DNA from: Actinomycetes bacterium
GTDB taxonomy: Bacteria; Actinomycetota; Acidimicrobiia; Acidimicrobiales; Ilumatobacteraceae
NCBI GenBank assembly: GCA_014190235.1
Contig: BJGC01000016.1
Span: 430 to 50,463 of the forward strand
Direction: 5' to 3'
Length of the DNA: 50,034 nt
The position numbers were made by a program, and so were the translations under genes. Of the stretch, positions 16,354 through 26,361 are shown one piece after another. The notes below the pieces were generated by a model that saw only the letters and a program-made list of their open reading frames with translations, did no database searches and was not told the DNA's origin. Position 1 is the first letter of the stretch, and each line of letters opens with the position of its first letter.

Positions 16354-16974
16354 TTATTTTGGGGCGTTTTGACTGCGCCGATGGCTGATGTATTCAAAGA
16401 CCACGGGCAAGAGAGAGATAAACACCACCGCAAGGATGGCAATCTCAATGTGATTTTTGACAACGTCGACGCGTCCCAGCAAAAATCCAAGGAGCGGAAC
16501 TCCCGCACCCCAGCCGATGCCGCCCAGCACATTGTATTTGACGAATGTTTTGTACTCCATGCCTCCGACACCTGCCACGACGGGCGCAAATGTACGCACG
16601 ATCGGTACGAATCGTGCCAATACGATTGTTCTGTTGCCGTATTTCTCCAAGAAAGTATGGGCACGCACGACGTGTGATGGATTGAAAAGTTTTGACTTTG
16701 GTCGGTCAAAGAGTGCTGGCCCCACTTTTTTTCCAAACCAATATCCGACTTGGTCGCCAGCGATGGCTGCGATCACCGTCACGATGATGACGAGCGGAAT
16801 TGGTGGCAGCACATTTTTTCCTGCTTCGCTCGCCAAGAATCCGGCGATAAAGAGCAACGAGTCGCCAGGCAGAAAAAATCCGACCAACAAACCAGACTCG
16901 GCAAACACAATTGCCGCCAAGACAAAGAGTCCTCCGTTTTCTAGGAGTTGTTCAAGATTAAAAAGGGCGAGCAT
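16354..16974 (-). CDS. DedA/SNARE-associated (VTT) family membrane protein
   Basis: A 206-residue polytopic membrane protein. Typical DedA motifs are FAESGLLVGFFLPGDSLLF, GDQVGYWFGKKVG, and RFVPIVRTFAPVVAGVGGM with the conserved membrane arginines. The family includes lipid scramblases and undecaprenyl-phosphate flippases. It begins 9 bp after hppA; AAGGGG just before the ATG serves as Shine-Dalgarno. Confidence 0.9.
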   Translation of the reverse strand: MLALFNLEQLLENGGLFVLAAIVFAESGLLVGFFLPGDSLLFIAGFLASEAGKNVLPPIPLVIIVTVIAAIAGDQVGYWFGKKVGPALFDRPKSKLFNPSHVVRAHTFLEKYGNRTIVLARFVPIVRTFAPVVAGVGGMEYKTFVKYNVLGGIGWGAGVPLLGFLLGRVDVVKNHIEIAILAVVFISLLPVVFEYISHRRSQNAPK

Positions 16975-16983
16975 GCGCCCCTT

Positions 16984-19287
16984 CTATGCTGCGCTAGCGG
17001 TGATTCCGCCGCTCTTGCGACCTGAGTACACAACTGCGCTCACTAAGACAACTGTGGCCAGACCAGCAACGCCGAGGCGCAGACCGTCATTGTCTTGTGT
17101 GCTGATGATGGCTGGAAGAATTAGCAACGACACAAGGTTCATCACTTTGATCAGTGGGTTGAGCGCTGGACCTGCAGTGTCTTTAAATGGATCGCCAACC
17201 GTGTCTGCAATAACAGCAGCCTTGTATGGCTCTGAGCCCTTGCCGCCGTGGTTTCCGTCCTCGATGTATTTCTTGGAGTTATCCCACGCACCACCAGCGT
17301 TGCTGAGGTAGTTCGCCATGAGCTGACCAGTCAGAATCACCGCAGCCAAGAAACCGCCAAGAGCCTTCCAGTCAATTCCAAAGCCGATGATGACCGGCGT
17401 GAGAACTGCAAGAAGTGCAGGTGTCAAGAGTTCGCGCAATGATGCTTCTGTGCAGATGTCAATGACTGGTCCGTACTCTGGCAACTTTTCTCCGCTCATG
17501 ATTTTTCCGTCGGCGAATTGTTTGCGAACTTCTTGCACAACAACTCCAGCGGTTCGACCAACAGCACGAATCGCAAGCGCTGAGAACAAGAACGGCACAG
17601 CGCCACCGATCAAAAGACCAATAAAGATCTTTGGATCCGCAACGTTGATGGAGAGTTCTGGAACCTTGAAGACACCGTCTTTGAGGTTTTCGACTTTGAT
17701 TCCGAGTTCGGAGCCTGCAGTTTCGATGAACGATGCAAAGAGTGCAACGGCCGCGATGACGGCTGAGCCGATCGCAAAGCCCTTGGTAACAGCCTTTGTG
17801 GTGTTGCCAACTGCGTCGAGGCTGACCATGATCTTTTGTGCTTCGCCATGAAACTCACCGCTCATTTCAGCGATGCCAGCAGCATTATCTGACACTGGGC
17901 CAAACGTATCTTCCGACACGATGACTCCGGTTGTGGCGAGCATTCCCATACCGCAAAGGGCAACGAGATACAGCGACAAGGTGAGGTTTCCGCCACCAAG
18001 AGCAAGTGCTGCACCGATTGCGATTGCGATTGCGATGACGGCGTACACACTGCTCTCAAGACCGTATGCAGTACCAGAAAGAATCACTGTTGCAGGACCA
18101 GTCTCTGCTGATCCGGCGATTTCTTTGACTGGCGCGTGATGAGTTGCGGTGTAGTACTCAGTGAGACGACTCACAAGTTGCGCAAGAATCAGACCGATAG
18201 CTACAGCTCCAAAACACTTCCAGCCGATGTTGTCAAATTCGTTGCCGACATATCCAAGTGACAATGCAAGCGTTCCGATAAGCGTGAGTGAGCCAGCAAC
18301 CATGAAGCCTTTGTTGATCGGCTTGAGTGCATTGGTCTCGCCTTCTTTTGCTTTTACTGCAAAGACGCCAGCGATTGACGCAATCACGCCAATGGCGCGA
18401 GCAGCGAGGGGGAAGACAAGTCCAAGGGCGGGGTTTGCTCCAACAGAGTTAAATGCGGCAACACCAAGAATGATCGAAGCAACAAGAGTGACTTCGTAAC
18501 TTTCAAATAAGTCAGCAGCCATACCTGCGCAGTCGCCAACATTGTCGCCAACATTGTCGGCGATTACTGCAGGGTTGCGAGGGTCGTCTTCTGGAATACC
18601 GGCTTCGACTTTGCCCACGAGGTCAGCACCGACATCGGCGGCCTTCGTGAAAATACCGCCACCGACTCGCAAGAAGAGCGCCAAGAGTGAGCCACCAAAT
18701 CCAAATCCAACCAAGATGGCACTTGATGTGTTCTGGAAGATCATGATGATTCCGGTGGCACCAAGAAGTCCAAGGCCAACTGTGAACATGCCAGCAACGC
18801 CGCCTGTACGAAACGCCACATCCAGTGCACGAGGCATTGAGCCAGTCAGTGCTGCGGCTGCGGTTCGTACGTTTCCGCGCGTTGCAAGGGTCATGCCGAT
18901 GTAACCAGTAAAACCAGAGGCAAAACAACCAAGTACGAAAGCAAGTGTTCGCCAGAATCCGGACTGAACAAAACTCAACGCTTCAGAACCATCGCTGCGC
19001 GAAATTGCACTTGACGTGATGAACACGATGACGGCCAACGGAATCAAAATAAGGGCAATCGTCTTGAACTGACGCTTCAAGTAGGCGAGTGCGCCTTCTT
19101 GAATGGCCAGAGCGATCTCTTTCATTTTGGGTGTGCCTTCGTCGGCTGCCATGACTGATTTGGCTAAGTAGAAGCCGACTGCGATAGCAAGAAGGGCCGA
19201 CGCAATTGAAAGATATAAGACGGCCCACTCACCACCTTTCAATACGAACTCCTGGTAACCACCTTCTGCTGCAAATATTCCAAACAC
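16984..19287 (-). CDS. hppA: Membrane-bound proton-translocating pyrophosphatase
   Basis: A polytopic M-PPase of about 767 residues that pumps ions with energy from pyrophosphate. Substrate motifs: DVGADLVGKVEAGIPEDDPR, DNVGDNVGDCAGMAADLFE, and the C-terminal DTVGDPFKDTAGPA. The segment GNTTKAVTKG carries Lys where potassium-dependent enzymes have Ala, so a potassium-independent proton pump is expected. Start: GTG 19287 gives EGGYQ and GGEW segments I recall in actinobacterial homologues, with GGGAG nine bases upstream. An alternative is TTG 19242 with AGGAG. The frame open to 19404 includes unlikely sequence. A 10-codon upstream frame ends 2 nt before the GTG. Confidence 0.95.
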   Translation of the reverse strand: MFGIFAAEGGYQEFVLKGGEWAVLYLSIASALLAIAVGFYLAKSVMAADEGTPKMKEIALAIQEGALAYLKRQFKTIALILIPLAVIVFITSSAISRSDGSEALSFVQSGFWRTLAFVLGCFASGFTGYIGMTLATRGNVRTAAAALTGSMPRALDVAFRTGGVAGMFTVGLGLLGATGIIMIFQNTSSAILVGFGFGGSLLALFLRVGGGIFTKAADVGADLVGKVEAGIPEDDPRNPAVIADNVGDNVGDCAGMAADLFESYEVTLVASIILGVAAFNSVGANPALGLVFPLAARAIGVIASIAGVFAVKAKEGETNALKPINKGFMVAGSLTLIGTLALSLGYVGNEFDNIGWKCFGAVAIGLILAQLVSRLTEYYTATHHAPVKEIAGSAETGPATVILSGTAYGLESSVYAVIAIAIAIGAALALGGGNLTLSLYLVALCGMGMLATTGVIVSEDTFGPVSDNAAGIAEMSGEFHGEAQKIMVSLDAVGNTTKAVTKGFAIGSAVIAAVALFASFIETAGSELGIKVENLKDGVFKVPELSINVADPKIFIGLLIGGAVPFLFSALAIRAVGRTAGVVVQEVRKQFADGKIMSGEKLPEYGPVIDICTEASLRELLTPALLAVLTPVIIGFGIDWKALGGFLAAVILTGQLMANYLSNAGGAWDNSKKYIEDGNHGGKGSEPYKAAVIADTVGDPFKDTAGPALNPLIKVMNLVSLLILPAIISTQDNDGLRLGVAGLATVVLVSAVVYSGRKSGGITASAA

Positions 19288-19289
19288 CG

Positions 19290-19322
19290 TTATTGTCTCC
19301 CGGCGGTCTCGGGGGAAGCCAT
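19290..19322 (-). other. Candidate leader peptide upstream of hppA
   Basis: On the minus strand ATG 19322 opens a 10-codon frame (MASPETAGRQ) whose TAA ends 2 nt before the hppA GTG. It is preceded by AAGGAGG (19334-19340 complement), 11 nt upstream, one of the best Shine-Dalgarno matches in the region. A -10 element lies further upstream at 19354-19359. Translation of this peptide could deliver ribosomes to the weak GTG start. No composition typical of attenuation is seen. Confidence 0.3.
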
Positions 19323-19353
19323 GTTGCGGCTGCCCTCCTTGGTGAACGTGACA

Positions 19354-19359
19354 ACAATA
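19354..19359 (-). promoter_or_regulatory. Candidate -10 element of hppA
   Basis: TATTGT on the minus strand in the hppA/sdhC divergent region. It would start the hppA mRNA near 19347, with a leader of about 60 nt holding the candidate leader peptide. Confidence 0.35.
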
Positions 19360-19525
19360 GTGAAGCCGACCCCCAAAACACGAAATGGTCAGGACTTTTT
19401 TCACAACCCCGAATTGTCAGGGCTGAAGTTCCTTGTTTGGGTCGCTCTCGGAGTACCGTTTCAGGGCAGTCAGTGTGCTCGATTCGCGGGCAGGGTGGCG
19501 GCAGGAAAGGTTCAAGGGAATCCCT

Positions 19526-20293
19526 ATGGCTCAGGCAGTCAGCAGTCAGCGCGGGCCTGTCACTGGCACGGCGATGCGTTCTCGCAAGCGCCGTCCATTC
19601 TTGCTCGACCTCTATTCCACGGCGGTGGGCAAGAAGTATGTGATGGCCATCACCGGAATCGCCATGATGGGATTTGTTCTGTTTCACATGATTGGCAACC
19701 TCAAGATGTACTTGGGGGCCGCAGACCTCAACCACTACGCCAAATTTTTAGAAGAGTTGCTGTATCCGCTTGCACCACATGGGGTGACGCTCTGGATTTT
19801 GCGTGCTGGGCTGATCACAATGTTGCTGCTTCATCTTCATGCTGCGTATTCGCTCACAGTTCTTAATCGTCGGGCTCGACCAGTGAAATATCAAAGCGCT
19901 CGGGATTATCAGATCGCAACATTTGCAAGTCGCACAATGCGATGGAGCGGAATCATCGCTTTGGCGTTTATCACGTGGCATTTACTCGATCTCACATTTG
20001 GGGTTGTCAACGATCATGTCGGCACAAAAGATGCTGCCGGTCTGAAAGATGTTTATGGAAACGTGGTGTTCAGTTTGCAGCGAGTTCCAGTTGCAATTTT
20101 TTATGTTGTGGCCAACGTTTTGCTCGGAATCCATTTGTTCCACGGCGCGTGGAGCATCTTTCAGTCACTGGGATGGAACAACCCGCGTTTTAATAAGTGG
20201 CGTCGTGCATTTGCAACTGGCTTTGCTGCCATCATTGTGATCGGCAACGTGTCATTCCCGATAGCGGTACTCGCTGGTGTCGTGGGGAACTAA
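19526..20293 (+). CDS. sdhC: Succinate dehydrogenase cytochrome b subunit (b558 type)
   Basis: A 255-residue membrane anchor with about five helices, the single-subunit b558 type found with Bacillus- and actinobacterial-type SdhA/SdhB. Likely haem ligands include histidines in LFHMIGNL, LHLHAAYSL, FITWHLLDL and GIHLFHGAWS. ATG 19526 (MAQAVSSQ) has Shine-Dalgarno AGGGAA; the longer frame back to 19433 is not protein-like. A TACCGT about 60 bp upstream may be its -10 element. Confidence 0.9.
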   Translation: MAQAVSSQRGPVTGTAMRSRKRRPFLLDLYSTAVGKKYVMAITGIAMMGFVLFHMIGNLKMYLGAADLNHYAKFLEELLYPLAPHGVTLWILRAGLITMLLLHLHAAYSLTVLNRRARPVKYQSARDYQIATFASRTMRWSGIIALAFITWHLLDLTFGVVNDHVGTKDAAGLKDVYGNVVFSLQRVPVAIFYVVANVLLGIHLFHGAWSIFQSLGWNNPRFNKWRRAFATGFAAIIVIGNVSFPIAVLAGVVGN

Positions 20294-20339
20294 CTCAGAT
20301 GAAAACACTTAAATCAGATTGCCAAATCAGGAGAACAGC

Positions 20340-22292
20340 ATGAGCCTCACACAGGATCTTCTCGCACGCAACACAGTGCAACTCAATAGCAAAATTCCGC
20401 TTGGTTCAATTGAAGACAAGTGGGACAACTACAAAGCCGACATGAAGCTTGTAAATCCGGGTAACAAGCGCAAGTTTAAAGTCATCGTGGTAGGCACGGG
20501 ACTAGCGGGTGCATCTGCAGCAGCGACGCTCGCTGAACTCGGATACCAGGTCGATTCATTTACGTTTCATGATTCACCACGCCGTGCGCACTCGATTGCG
20601 GCGCAAGGAGGCATCAACGCCGCCAAGAACTATCAAGGCGACGGTGACAGCGTCCATCGATTGTTTTACGACACCGTCAAAGGTGGTGATTTTCGCTCTC
20701 GTGAATCCAATGTGCATCGCCTTGCTCAAGTAAGCGTCAACATCATCGATCAGATGGTCGCTCAAGGTGTTCCGTTTGCTCGTGAATATGGTGGTCTGCT
20801 CGACAATCGCTCATTTGGAGGTGCCCAAGTCAGTCGTACGTTCTACGCTCGCGGCCAAACCGGACAGCAGTTGCTCTTGGGTGCATATCAGCAACTCGCA
20901 CGCCAGATCGGACTCGGGGGAGTGCGTTTGTTTAATCGCACAGAGTTTCTTGACGTCGTCACAGTTGATGGTCGTGCTGCAGGCATCGTGGTGCGCGATC
21001 TCGTGACGGGTGAGATCGAATCTCATGCTGCTCACGCCGTGGTGTTGGCCACCGGCGGATACGGGAACGTATTTTTCTTGTCAACAAATGCGATGTCATG
21101 CAATGTCACGGCCGCATGGCGAGCGCACCGCAAGGGAGCGCTGTTTGCAAATCCGTGTTACACGCAAATTCATCCAACATGTATTCCTCAGAGTGATGAG
21201 TTTCAGTCCAAATTGACCTTGATGTCAGAGTCTTTACGAAACGATGGTCGAGTCTGGGTGCCAAAAAATCCAAACGAAACTCGTCCCGCTCACGAAATAG
21301 CAGAGGCAGATCGTGACTATTACTTAGAGCGTTTGTATCCGTCGTACGGAAACCTGGCGGCTCGCGATGTGTCCTCTCGTGCGGCAAAACGTCTTGTTGA
21401 CAAAGGTCAGGGTGTTGGCCCTCTCAAGAACGGTGTGTACTTGGACTTTAATGAGGTCATTACGCGCCTCGGACGTGATGTCGTTCAGGAGCGCTACGGA
21501 AACTTGTTTGAGATGTACGAGCGAATCGCTGGAGAAAACCCCTACGACATGCCAATGCGTATTTATCCTGCATCGCATTACACAATGGGCGGTCTATGGG
21601 TTGACTACGAATTGCAAACAAATATTCCTGGACTCTATGCGGCTGGTGAAGCAAACTTTTCTGATCACGGAGCTAATCGATTGGGTGCGAGTGCGTTGAT
21701 GCAAGGACTAGCAGACGGATATTTTGTGTTGCCATACACAATCGGAAACGAGTTAGCACCAATGTTGGGCAAAACCATTCCAGGAGTCGATCATCCAGAG
21801 TTCAAAAAAGCAGAGCAAGCCGCACGAGATCAATACAACGGCTACCTAAATATCAAAGGAACTCGCTCACCAGATTGGTTTCATCGTGAATTAGGCAAGA
21901 TTATTTGGGATCGGTGCGGAATGGAGCGCGACGAACAAGGTCTCAAGCAAGCCTTATCTGATCTGCCAGCGTTGCATGAAGAATTCAAGACTGACCTGAA
22001 CGTCACCGGAGACGGAATGAGTCTTAATCAAACACTCGAAAAGGCTGGTCGCGTTGATGACTTCTTCCAACTCGGAATGCTGATGTGTCGTGACGCACTC
22101 TCGCGCCAAGAGAGTTGTGGCACGCACTTTCGCACAGAACACCAAACCGATGAGGGCGAAGCCAAGCGAGACGATGAAAACTATTGCCATGTATCTGCAT
22201 GGGAGTGGGGCGGCGACGCAATGTCACCAAATCTCAACGTCGAACCACTCGAATTTGAAGCAATTCACCTCGCCACACGGAGCTACAAATGA
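20340..22292 (+). CDS. sdhA: Succinate dehydrogenase flavoprotein subunit
   Basis: A 650-residue flavoprotein that oxidises succinate to fumarate. FAD-binding [18 protein letters not shown], the covalent-flavin histidine in [13 protein letters not shown], active-site [14 protein letters not shown], and the FAD end [18 protein letters not shown] are all present. ATG 20340 has a strong AGGAG; the few extra codons in the longer frame are unsupported. It forms a complex with SdhC and SdhB. The stop overlaps the sdhB start (ATGA). Confidence 0.97.
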   Translation: MSLTQDLLARNTVQLNSKIPLGSIEDKWDNYKADMKLVNPGNKRKFKVIVVGTGLAGASAAATLAELGYQVDSFTFHDSPRRAHSIAAQGGINAAKNYQGDGDSVHRLFYDTVKGGDFRSRESNVHRLAQVSVNIIDQMVAQGVPFAREYGGLLDNRSFGGAQVSRTFYARGQTGQQLLLGAYQQLARQIGLGGVRLFNRTEFLDVVTVDGRAAGIVVRDLVTGEIESHAAHAVVLATGGYGNVFFLSTNAMSCNVTAAWRAHRKGALFANPCYTQIHPTCIPQSDEFQSKLTLMSESLRNDGRVWVPKNPNETRPAHEIAEADRDYYLERLYPSYGNLAARDVSSRAAKRLVDKGQGVGPLKNGVYLDFNEVITRLGRDVVQERYGNLFEMYERIAGENPYDMPMRIYPASHYTMGGLWVDYELQTNIPGLYAAGEANFSDHGANRLGASALMQGLADGYFVLPYTIGNELAPMLGKTIPGVDHPEFKKAEQAARDQYNGYLNIKGTRSPDWFHRELGKIIWDRCGMERDEQGLKQALSDLPALHEEFKTDLNVTGDGMSLNQTLEKAGRVDDFFQLGMLMCRDALSRQESCGTHFRTEHQTDEGEAKRDDENYCHVSAWEWGGDAMSPNLNVEPLEFEAIHLATRSYK

Positions 22293-23062
22293 GCAACAGC
22301 ATAAAAAATCTCACACTTAAGATTTGGCGTCAACTCGGACCTACATCAAAAGGCACATTCGAGACGTACAACGTCGAAGAGATAAGCGACGAGGCTTCTT
22401 TTCTTGAAATGCTTGACTACCTAAATGAGCGCTTGATCGGTGAAGGCGAAACGGCGATTGTATTTGACCATGATTGTCGTGAAGGAATTTGCGGAACATG
22501 TTCGCTGATGATCAACGGGCAGGCACATGGACCCCAGCGGGGCGGTGCAACATGTCAATTGCATATGCGTTCGTTCTCTGACGGTGACAATATTGTGATT
22601 GAACCATTTCGAGCAGAAGCGTTTCCCATCATTCGAGATCTGATGGTTGATCGTTCGAAGTTTGACCGCGTTATTGAGTCTGGTGGTTTTATCACCGCAC
22701 CAACCGGAGGTGCTCCTGATGCAAACTTGATTGCTATTCCCAAACCAGTATCTGATGCGGCGATGGACTCAGCACAGTGCATCGGATGTGGCGCATGTGT
22801 TGCGGCGTGTCCAAATGGTGCTGCCAACTTGTTTACCGGAGCAAAAGTCGCTCATCTCAATCGTTTGCCGCAGGGACAACCAGAGCGTTTTAAGCGTGTC
22901 GAAGCAATGGTCGAGACAATGGATGAATATTTTGGTTCGTGCACAAATCACGGCGAATGTGAAGGTGCATGCCCCAAAGAGATTTCAGTAGATGTCATCG
23001 CTTTGTTAAACAAGGACTATCGCAAAGCAAAGTTTGCAAGTCGCAAGGATCTTGCACGCTAA
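22289..23062 (+). CDS. sdhB: Succinate dehydrogenase iron-sulfur subunit
   Basis: A 257-residue electron-transfer subunit. The N-terminal ferredoxin domain binds a [2Fe-2S] cluster through CREGICGTC plus a later Cys (GATC). The C-terminal domain holds [12 protein letters not shown] and [13 protein letters not shown] for the [4Fe-4S] and [3Fe-4S] clusters. It passes electrons from SdhA to the menaquinone site in SdhC. It ends 7 bp before the convergent GH2-like gene. Confidence 0.97.
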   Translation: MSNSIKNLTLKIWRQLGPTSKGTFETYNVEEISDEASFLEMLDYLNERLIGEGETAIVFDHDCREGICGTCSLMINGQAHGPQRGGATCQLHMRSFSDGDNIVIEPFRAEAFPIIRDLMVDRSKFDRVIESGGFITAPTGGAPDANLIAIPKPVSDAAMDSAQCIGCGACVAACPNGAANLFTGAKVAHLNRLPQGQPERFKRVEAMVETMDEYFGSCTNHGECEGACPKEISVDVIALLNKDYRKAKFASRKDLAR

Positions 23063-23069
23063 AAAGTTG

Positions 23070-24923
23070 CTATGCCACAATCGTGTATACATAGCGATTG
23101 CTTGAGGTGTGCTCTCCGGCCTCGACGAGCAGACTCAAAATCAGTGAGCCGACTGTTGTGGGCGTCACAGAATCAACATGTCCAATGAATACACATGTAT
23201 CACGGGCGATATCGCCGGTCCACTCATGGTGTTGTTGACCCCCTGACCACGTGAGCGTGGCGATGACTCTGGCATCAACAAGTTCGTGATGGACGTCGCT
23301 CACCACGTGCACATCAAATGAAATGACGTCACCTGGTTGCAGCACAGACGGGAGTTGATCTGCCACAACGATCACCGGGCGGCAAGCGTCTTGGAGCGCA
23401 AAATACGAAGGTTTTGGACTTGCTGCGGAGTCCAGTACGCCACCATCTGACAAGGTTGATGAATCCAGCAAGCCCGGAAAACAAAACCCGCCTGCCGGTG
23501 AATATTTCACTCGACGTAGTGCTTCGATGTCGCGTCGGATTGAAACCGGGTCGGTGACGGCCTCGTGGGCATCGACATGAACAACATGCCATTGTTCGTG
23601 GGTTGGAAATCTTGCAATGTTTGGAATAACCGCGATTGATGTTGTTAGGTCGTGTCCGATACCAGACAAGAACTGTCGCACGGGTTTGGCTCGCTCGTGA
23701 TTGAAGAGTCCAAGCGGAACTGCCGTGCTCGCATGCGCAACGATTGGCCGTGTGACGTCAACTTTGCGCAGATGGCTCTGCGTCCATTTATCGAACGCCT
23801 TGTGGTGCCACAATGAAACGCTCGGATGATGTCCAAGAGTTGCTACAAGACCATCTGACCAACGACTAGCAACACGTCGTCCACGTTTGCCGGTTGGGCG
23901 ATGCGGAATGTCTTGCCAGATCATCATGCCCAACGCGTCGGCGGTTTCGTAGATTGCAGGGTGTGCCACATGGTCATGCATGCGAACAAGATTGAGACCG
24001 AGTTCATGTGCCAACACAATGGGGTGGGCAATGTCTTGGTCGCTCACTGCGCCCATGTCACAGTCGGGCATTTCTAAATATGCACCTTTTGTGTACATTC
24101 GTTCTCCGTTGACATGAAGTACCCAGTCAGCCATAGAAACTTCGCGCAAACCGGTCAATACTGTGTATGAGTCGCTGATTACACCGTCGATCACAACTTC
24201 AATCAGAACAGTGCACAATGGTTGATCTCCCAAGCCCCACGGAAACCAAAGAGCAGGTTGGTCAATATCAATTGTCCATGCGATTTCATTTGAACCTGGC
24301 GACAGCGAATGATTTTTTTGTGACAACACAACGTCATTGATACTTGTTCGTACGGTTGTCATACACGAAACGCTTGAATCGAGAACGGCATGTAGTCGCA
24401 AATGTGCCTGAGCATCAGTGGCATCGCGACACAAAATGCGAGTTGTCTCGATACCAACAAGTCCAGTTGTCACTAACTCAATCGGTCGCCAGATGCCGGC
24501 ATGATACGAGCCATTGACTTCGACAATCAGTGAATGCGTTGTATCTAGGCGCGACAAAGCGGTGACATCGTAAGCGTGGCGCAGGAAATAGTCATCTTGG
24601 TCACCGATGTATGCGCCATCGAGCCAAATATCAGCCTGATCAAAGATGCCATCGCAAGTGATCCACAAACGCTGATCTGTTGTAGGCATCACGTGATCAA
24701 ATGTGGTGCGATAAAGAACGCCGCCAGCATGGTCGGCAAAAGCCTCGTTGGATCGCCATTCACCAGGCACCCGCACGCTGTTCCAATCCAGCGAATCAGA
24801 GTCTCCAGAGAGCGCCAGGCGACGGGAATCATCCGTTGCGGGGGTAGCAATCCACTGCTCCACTAGGTGATGCGGAGCGTCTCCGATACTGTTATGAAAT
24901 GAGCGACGTGCCAAACGCACCAT
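23070..24923 (-). CDS. Glycoside hydrolase family 2-like protein, catalytic residues not found
   Basis: About 600 residues with the GH2 layout: an N-terminal jelly-roll (VPGEWRSNEAF, YRTTF, LWITCDGIFDQADIWLDG, GIWRPIELV), an immunoglobulin-like domain, and a TIM-barrel start (GLNLVRMHDHVAHPAIYETA, DALGMMIWQDIP). The usual acid/base Asn-Glu after HPSVxxW is replaced: HHPSVSLWHHKAFDKW (near residues 365-380). No SEFG-like nucleophile segment is visible before the end motif SPKPSYFALQDACRPV. It may be an inactive or lectin-like relative of beta-mannosidases. Start ATG 24923 has AGGAAGG but overlaps the divergent moxR start; GTG 24863 is an alternative. There is no signal peptide. Confidence 0.7.
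   Translation of the reverse strand: MVRLARRSFHNSIGDAPHHLVEQWIATPATDDSRRLALSGDSDSLDWNSVRVPGEWRSNEAFADHAGGVLYRTTFDHVMPTTDQRLWITCDGIFDQADIWLDGAYIGDQDDYFLRHAYDVTALSRLDTTHSLIVEVNGSYHAGIWRPIELVTTGLVGIETTRILCRDATDAQAHLRLHAVLDSSVSCMTTVRTSINDVVLSQKNHSLSPGSNEIAWTIDIDQPALWFPWGLGDQPLCTVLIEVVIDGVISDSYTVLTGLREVSMADWVLHVNGERMYTKGAYLEMPDCDMGAVSDQDIAHPIVLAHELGLNLVRMHDHVAHPAIYETADALGMMIWQDIPHRPTGKRGRRVASRWSDGLVATLGHHPSVSLWHHKAFDKWTQSHLRKVDVTRPIVAHASTAVPLGLFNHERAKPVRQFLSGIGHDLTTSIAVIPNIARFPTHEQWHVVHVDAHEAVTDPVSIRRDIEALRRVKYSPAGGFCFPGLLDSSTLSDGGVLDSAASPKPSYFALQDACRPVIVVADQLPSVLQPGDVISFDVHVVSDVHHELVDARVIATLTWSGGQQHHEWTGDIARDTCVFIGHVDSVTPTTVGSLILSLLVEAGEHTSSNRYVYTIVA
24887..24892 (+). promoter_or_regulatory. -10 element of the MoxR-type gene (leaderless layout)
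   Basis: TACTGT ends 6 nt before ATG 24899. It lies inside the N-terminal coding region of the divergent GH2-like gene if that gene starts at 24923. Confidence 0.55.
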
Positions 24924-26326
24924 CCAACCTTCCTACCACCTTGGGTGCCCTGCGCGCATCAGGCTGGCAATCTCAGTCTGTCAAAGATGAGTTACGCCTG
25001 AACGCCATCGCTCGCATTAAGGCTGCTGAACCGTTATTCGAAGGTGTGCTGGGATACGAAGACTCTGTCATGCCGCAATTAGAAAATGCATTGCTTGCAG
25101 GACATGATGTCGTGTTCTTGGGGGAGCGTGGTCAGGCCAAAAGCCGCATCATTCGTTCACTCACGGGCTTGTTGGACGAATGGATGCCCATTATCGCTGG
25201 CAGCGAAATCAACGACGATCCGTATAACCCTGTGTCGCGCTATGCCATCAATCTTTGTGAGAAGCGAGGCGACAAAACCCCTGTGTCATGGGTGCATCGA
25301 TCAGAACGCTTTGGTGAAAAACTTGCAACACCCGATACCTCAATTGCTGATCTCATTGGCGAAGTTGATCCAATAAAAGTCGCCGAGGGTCGCTACCTGT
25401 CTGATGAATTGACGCTGCATTACGGACTTGTTCCGCGCACGAATCGCGGAATCTTTGCGATTAATGAATTACCCGACCTCGCAGAGCGAATTCAGGTTGG
25501 CCTGCTTAATATTTTAGAAGAGCGCGATGTGCAGATTCGCGGATACAAAATCAGATTGCCAATCGATGTCATGTTGGTGGCATCTGCAAACCCTGAGGAC
25601 TACACAAACCGTGGCCGAATTATTACGCCACTGAAGGATCGATTCGGAAGTCAGATTCGTACGCATTATCCACTTGATGTTGACACCGAGATCAGCATCG
25701 TGCGACAAGAGGCGCGTCCTGCAAGTATCGGCGATGTCGATGTCAGCATGCCGTTTTTCATGGAGCAAATCGTCGCCACGTTCTCACAACATGCTCGCGC
25801 TAGCAGTCAGGTCAATCAGCGCAGTGGTGTCAGCGTGCGCTTGTCCGTGAGCAACTACGAAATCCTCTGCGCTAATGCAGTACGTCGTGCTCTGCGCGCC
25901 GGGGAAACACATGTCGCTCCGCGAATCACTGACCTCGAAGCACTGGCATCAAGTACGAGTGGCAAAATCGAGATCGAGTCCCTTGAAGAAGGACGCGAGT
26001 CAGCGATCTTGCAGCAACTTATTTCCGGCGCAGTCTTAACGGTGTACAAACAGCTTGCTCAGCACGAAAAGATGCGCGATGTCATCGCCGCTTTTGAAGA
26101 AGGCGGAGTCGCCCACGTTGGCGGAGATCGCGGTTCTCTTGAGCAGGCCACATTGATAATGGAAATGCCGGCATTGCGCGAACCAGTATTGGCTCTCATT
26201 GGTGGCGATGAATCACCTGCTGTGGTGGCGAGTGCTGTTGAGTTCGTACTTGAAGGATTGCATCTTTCAAAGCGCCTCAATAAAGATGCAATGGGAAATC
26301 GCGCAACATACCGCTCACGCAGTTAG
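24899..26326 (+). CDS. MoxR/ChlI-type AAA+ ATPase
   Basis: A 475-residue ATPase. The nucleotide loop is a variant Walker A, GERGQAKSR, with a conserved Lys-Ser. Further magnesium-chelatase-like features are GIFAINELPDLAERIQVGLLN (Walker B region), LEERDVQIRGYKIRLPIDV, ASANPEDYTNRGRIITPLKDRF (sensor 1 and arginine finger). MoxR ATPases work with VWA proteins to insert metals or remodel complexes. The cognate VWA gene is at 26947, separated by an oppositely oriented cyclase gene. Start supported by the -10 element. Confidence 0.9.
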   Translation: MSDVPNAPSNLPTTLGALRASGWQSQSVKDELRLNAIARIKAAEPLFEGVLGYEDSVMPQLENALLAGHDVVFLGERGQAKSRIIRSLTGLLDEWMPIIAGSEINDDPYNPVSRYAINLCEKRGDKTPVSWVHRSERFGEKLATPDTSIADLIGEVDPIKVAEGRYLSDELTLHYGLVPRTNRGIFAINELPDLAERIQVGLLNILEERDVQIRGYKIRLPIDVMLVASANPEDYTNRGRIITPLKDRFGSQIRTHYPLDVDTEISIVRQEARPASIGDVDVSMPFFMEQIVATFSQHARASSQVNQRSGVSVRLSVSNYEILCANAVRRALRAGETHVAPRITDLEALASSTSGKIEIESLEEGRESAILQQLISGAVLTVYKQLAQHEKMRDVIAAFEEGGVAHVGGDRGSLEQATLIMEMPALREPVLALIGGDESPAVVASAVEFVLEGLHLSKRLNKDAMGNRATYRSRS

Positions 26327-26361
26327 TGCCAGCACAGAGGGGGCGTTGTACTCAACCGTAT

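Noticed and set aside
16457-17311. Plus-strand open frame of 284 codons
   Set aside because: Antisense to the dedA and hppA genes, which have clear family motifs. The translation is Pro/Thr/Ala-rich without any domain, as expected for a shadow frame.
19341-19347. GTTCACC (minus strand) before hppA as a PHO box
   Set aside because: Only a single unit is seen with no second 11-bp unit in register; a 7-mer match can occur by chance.
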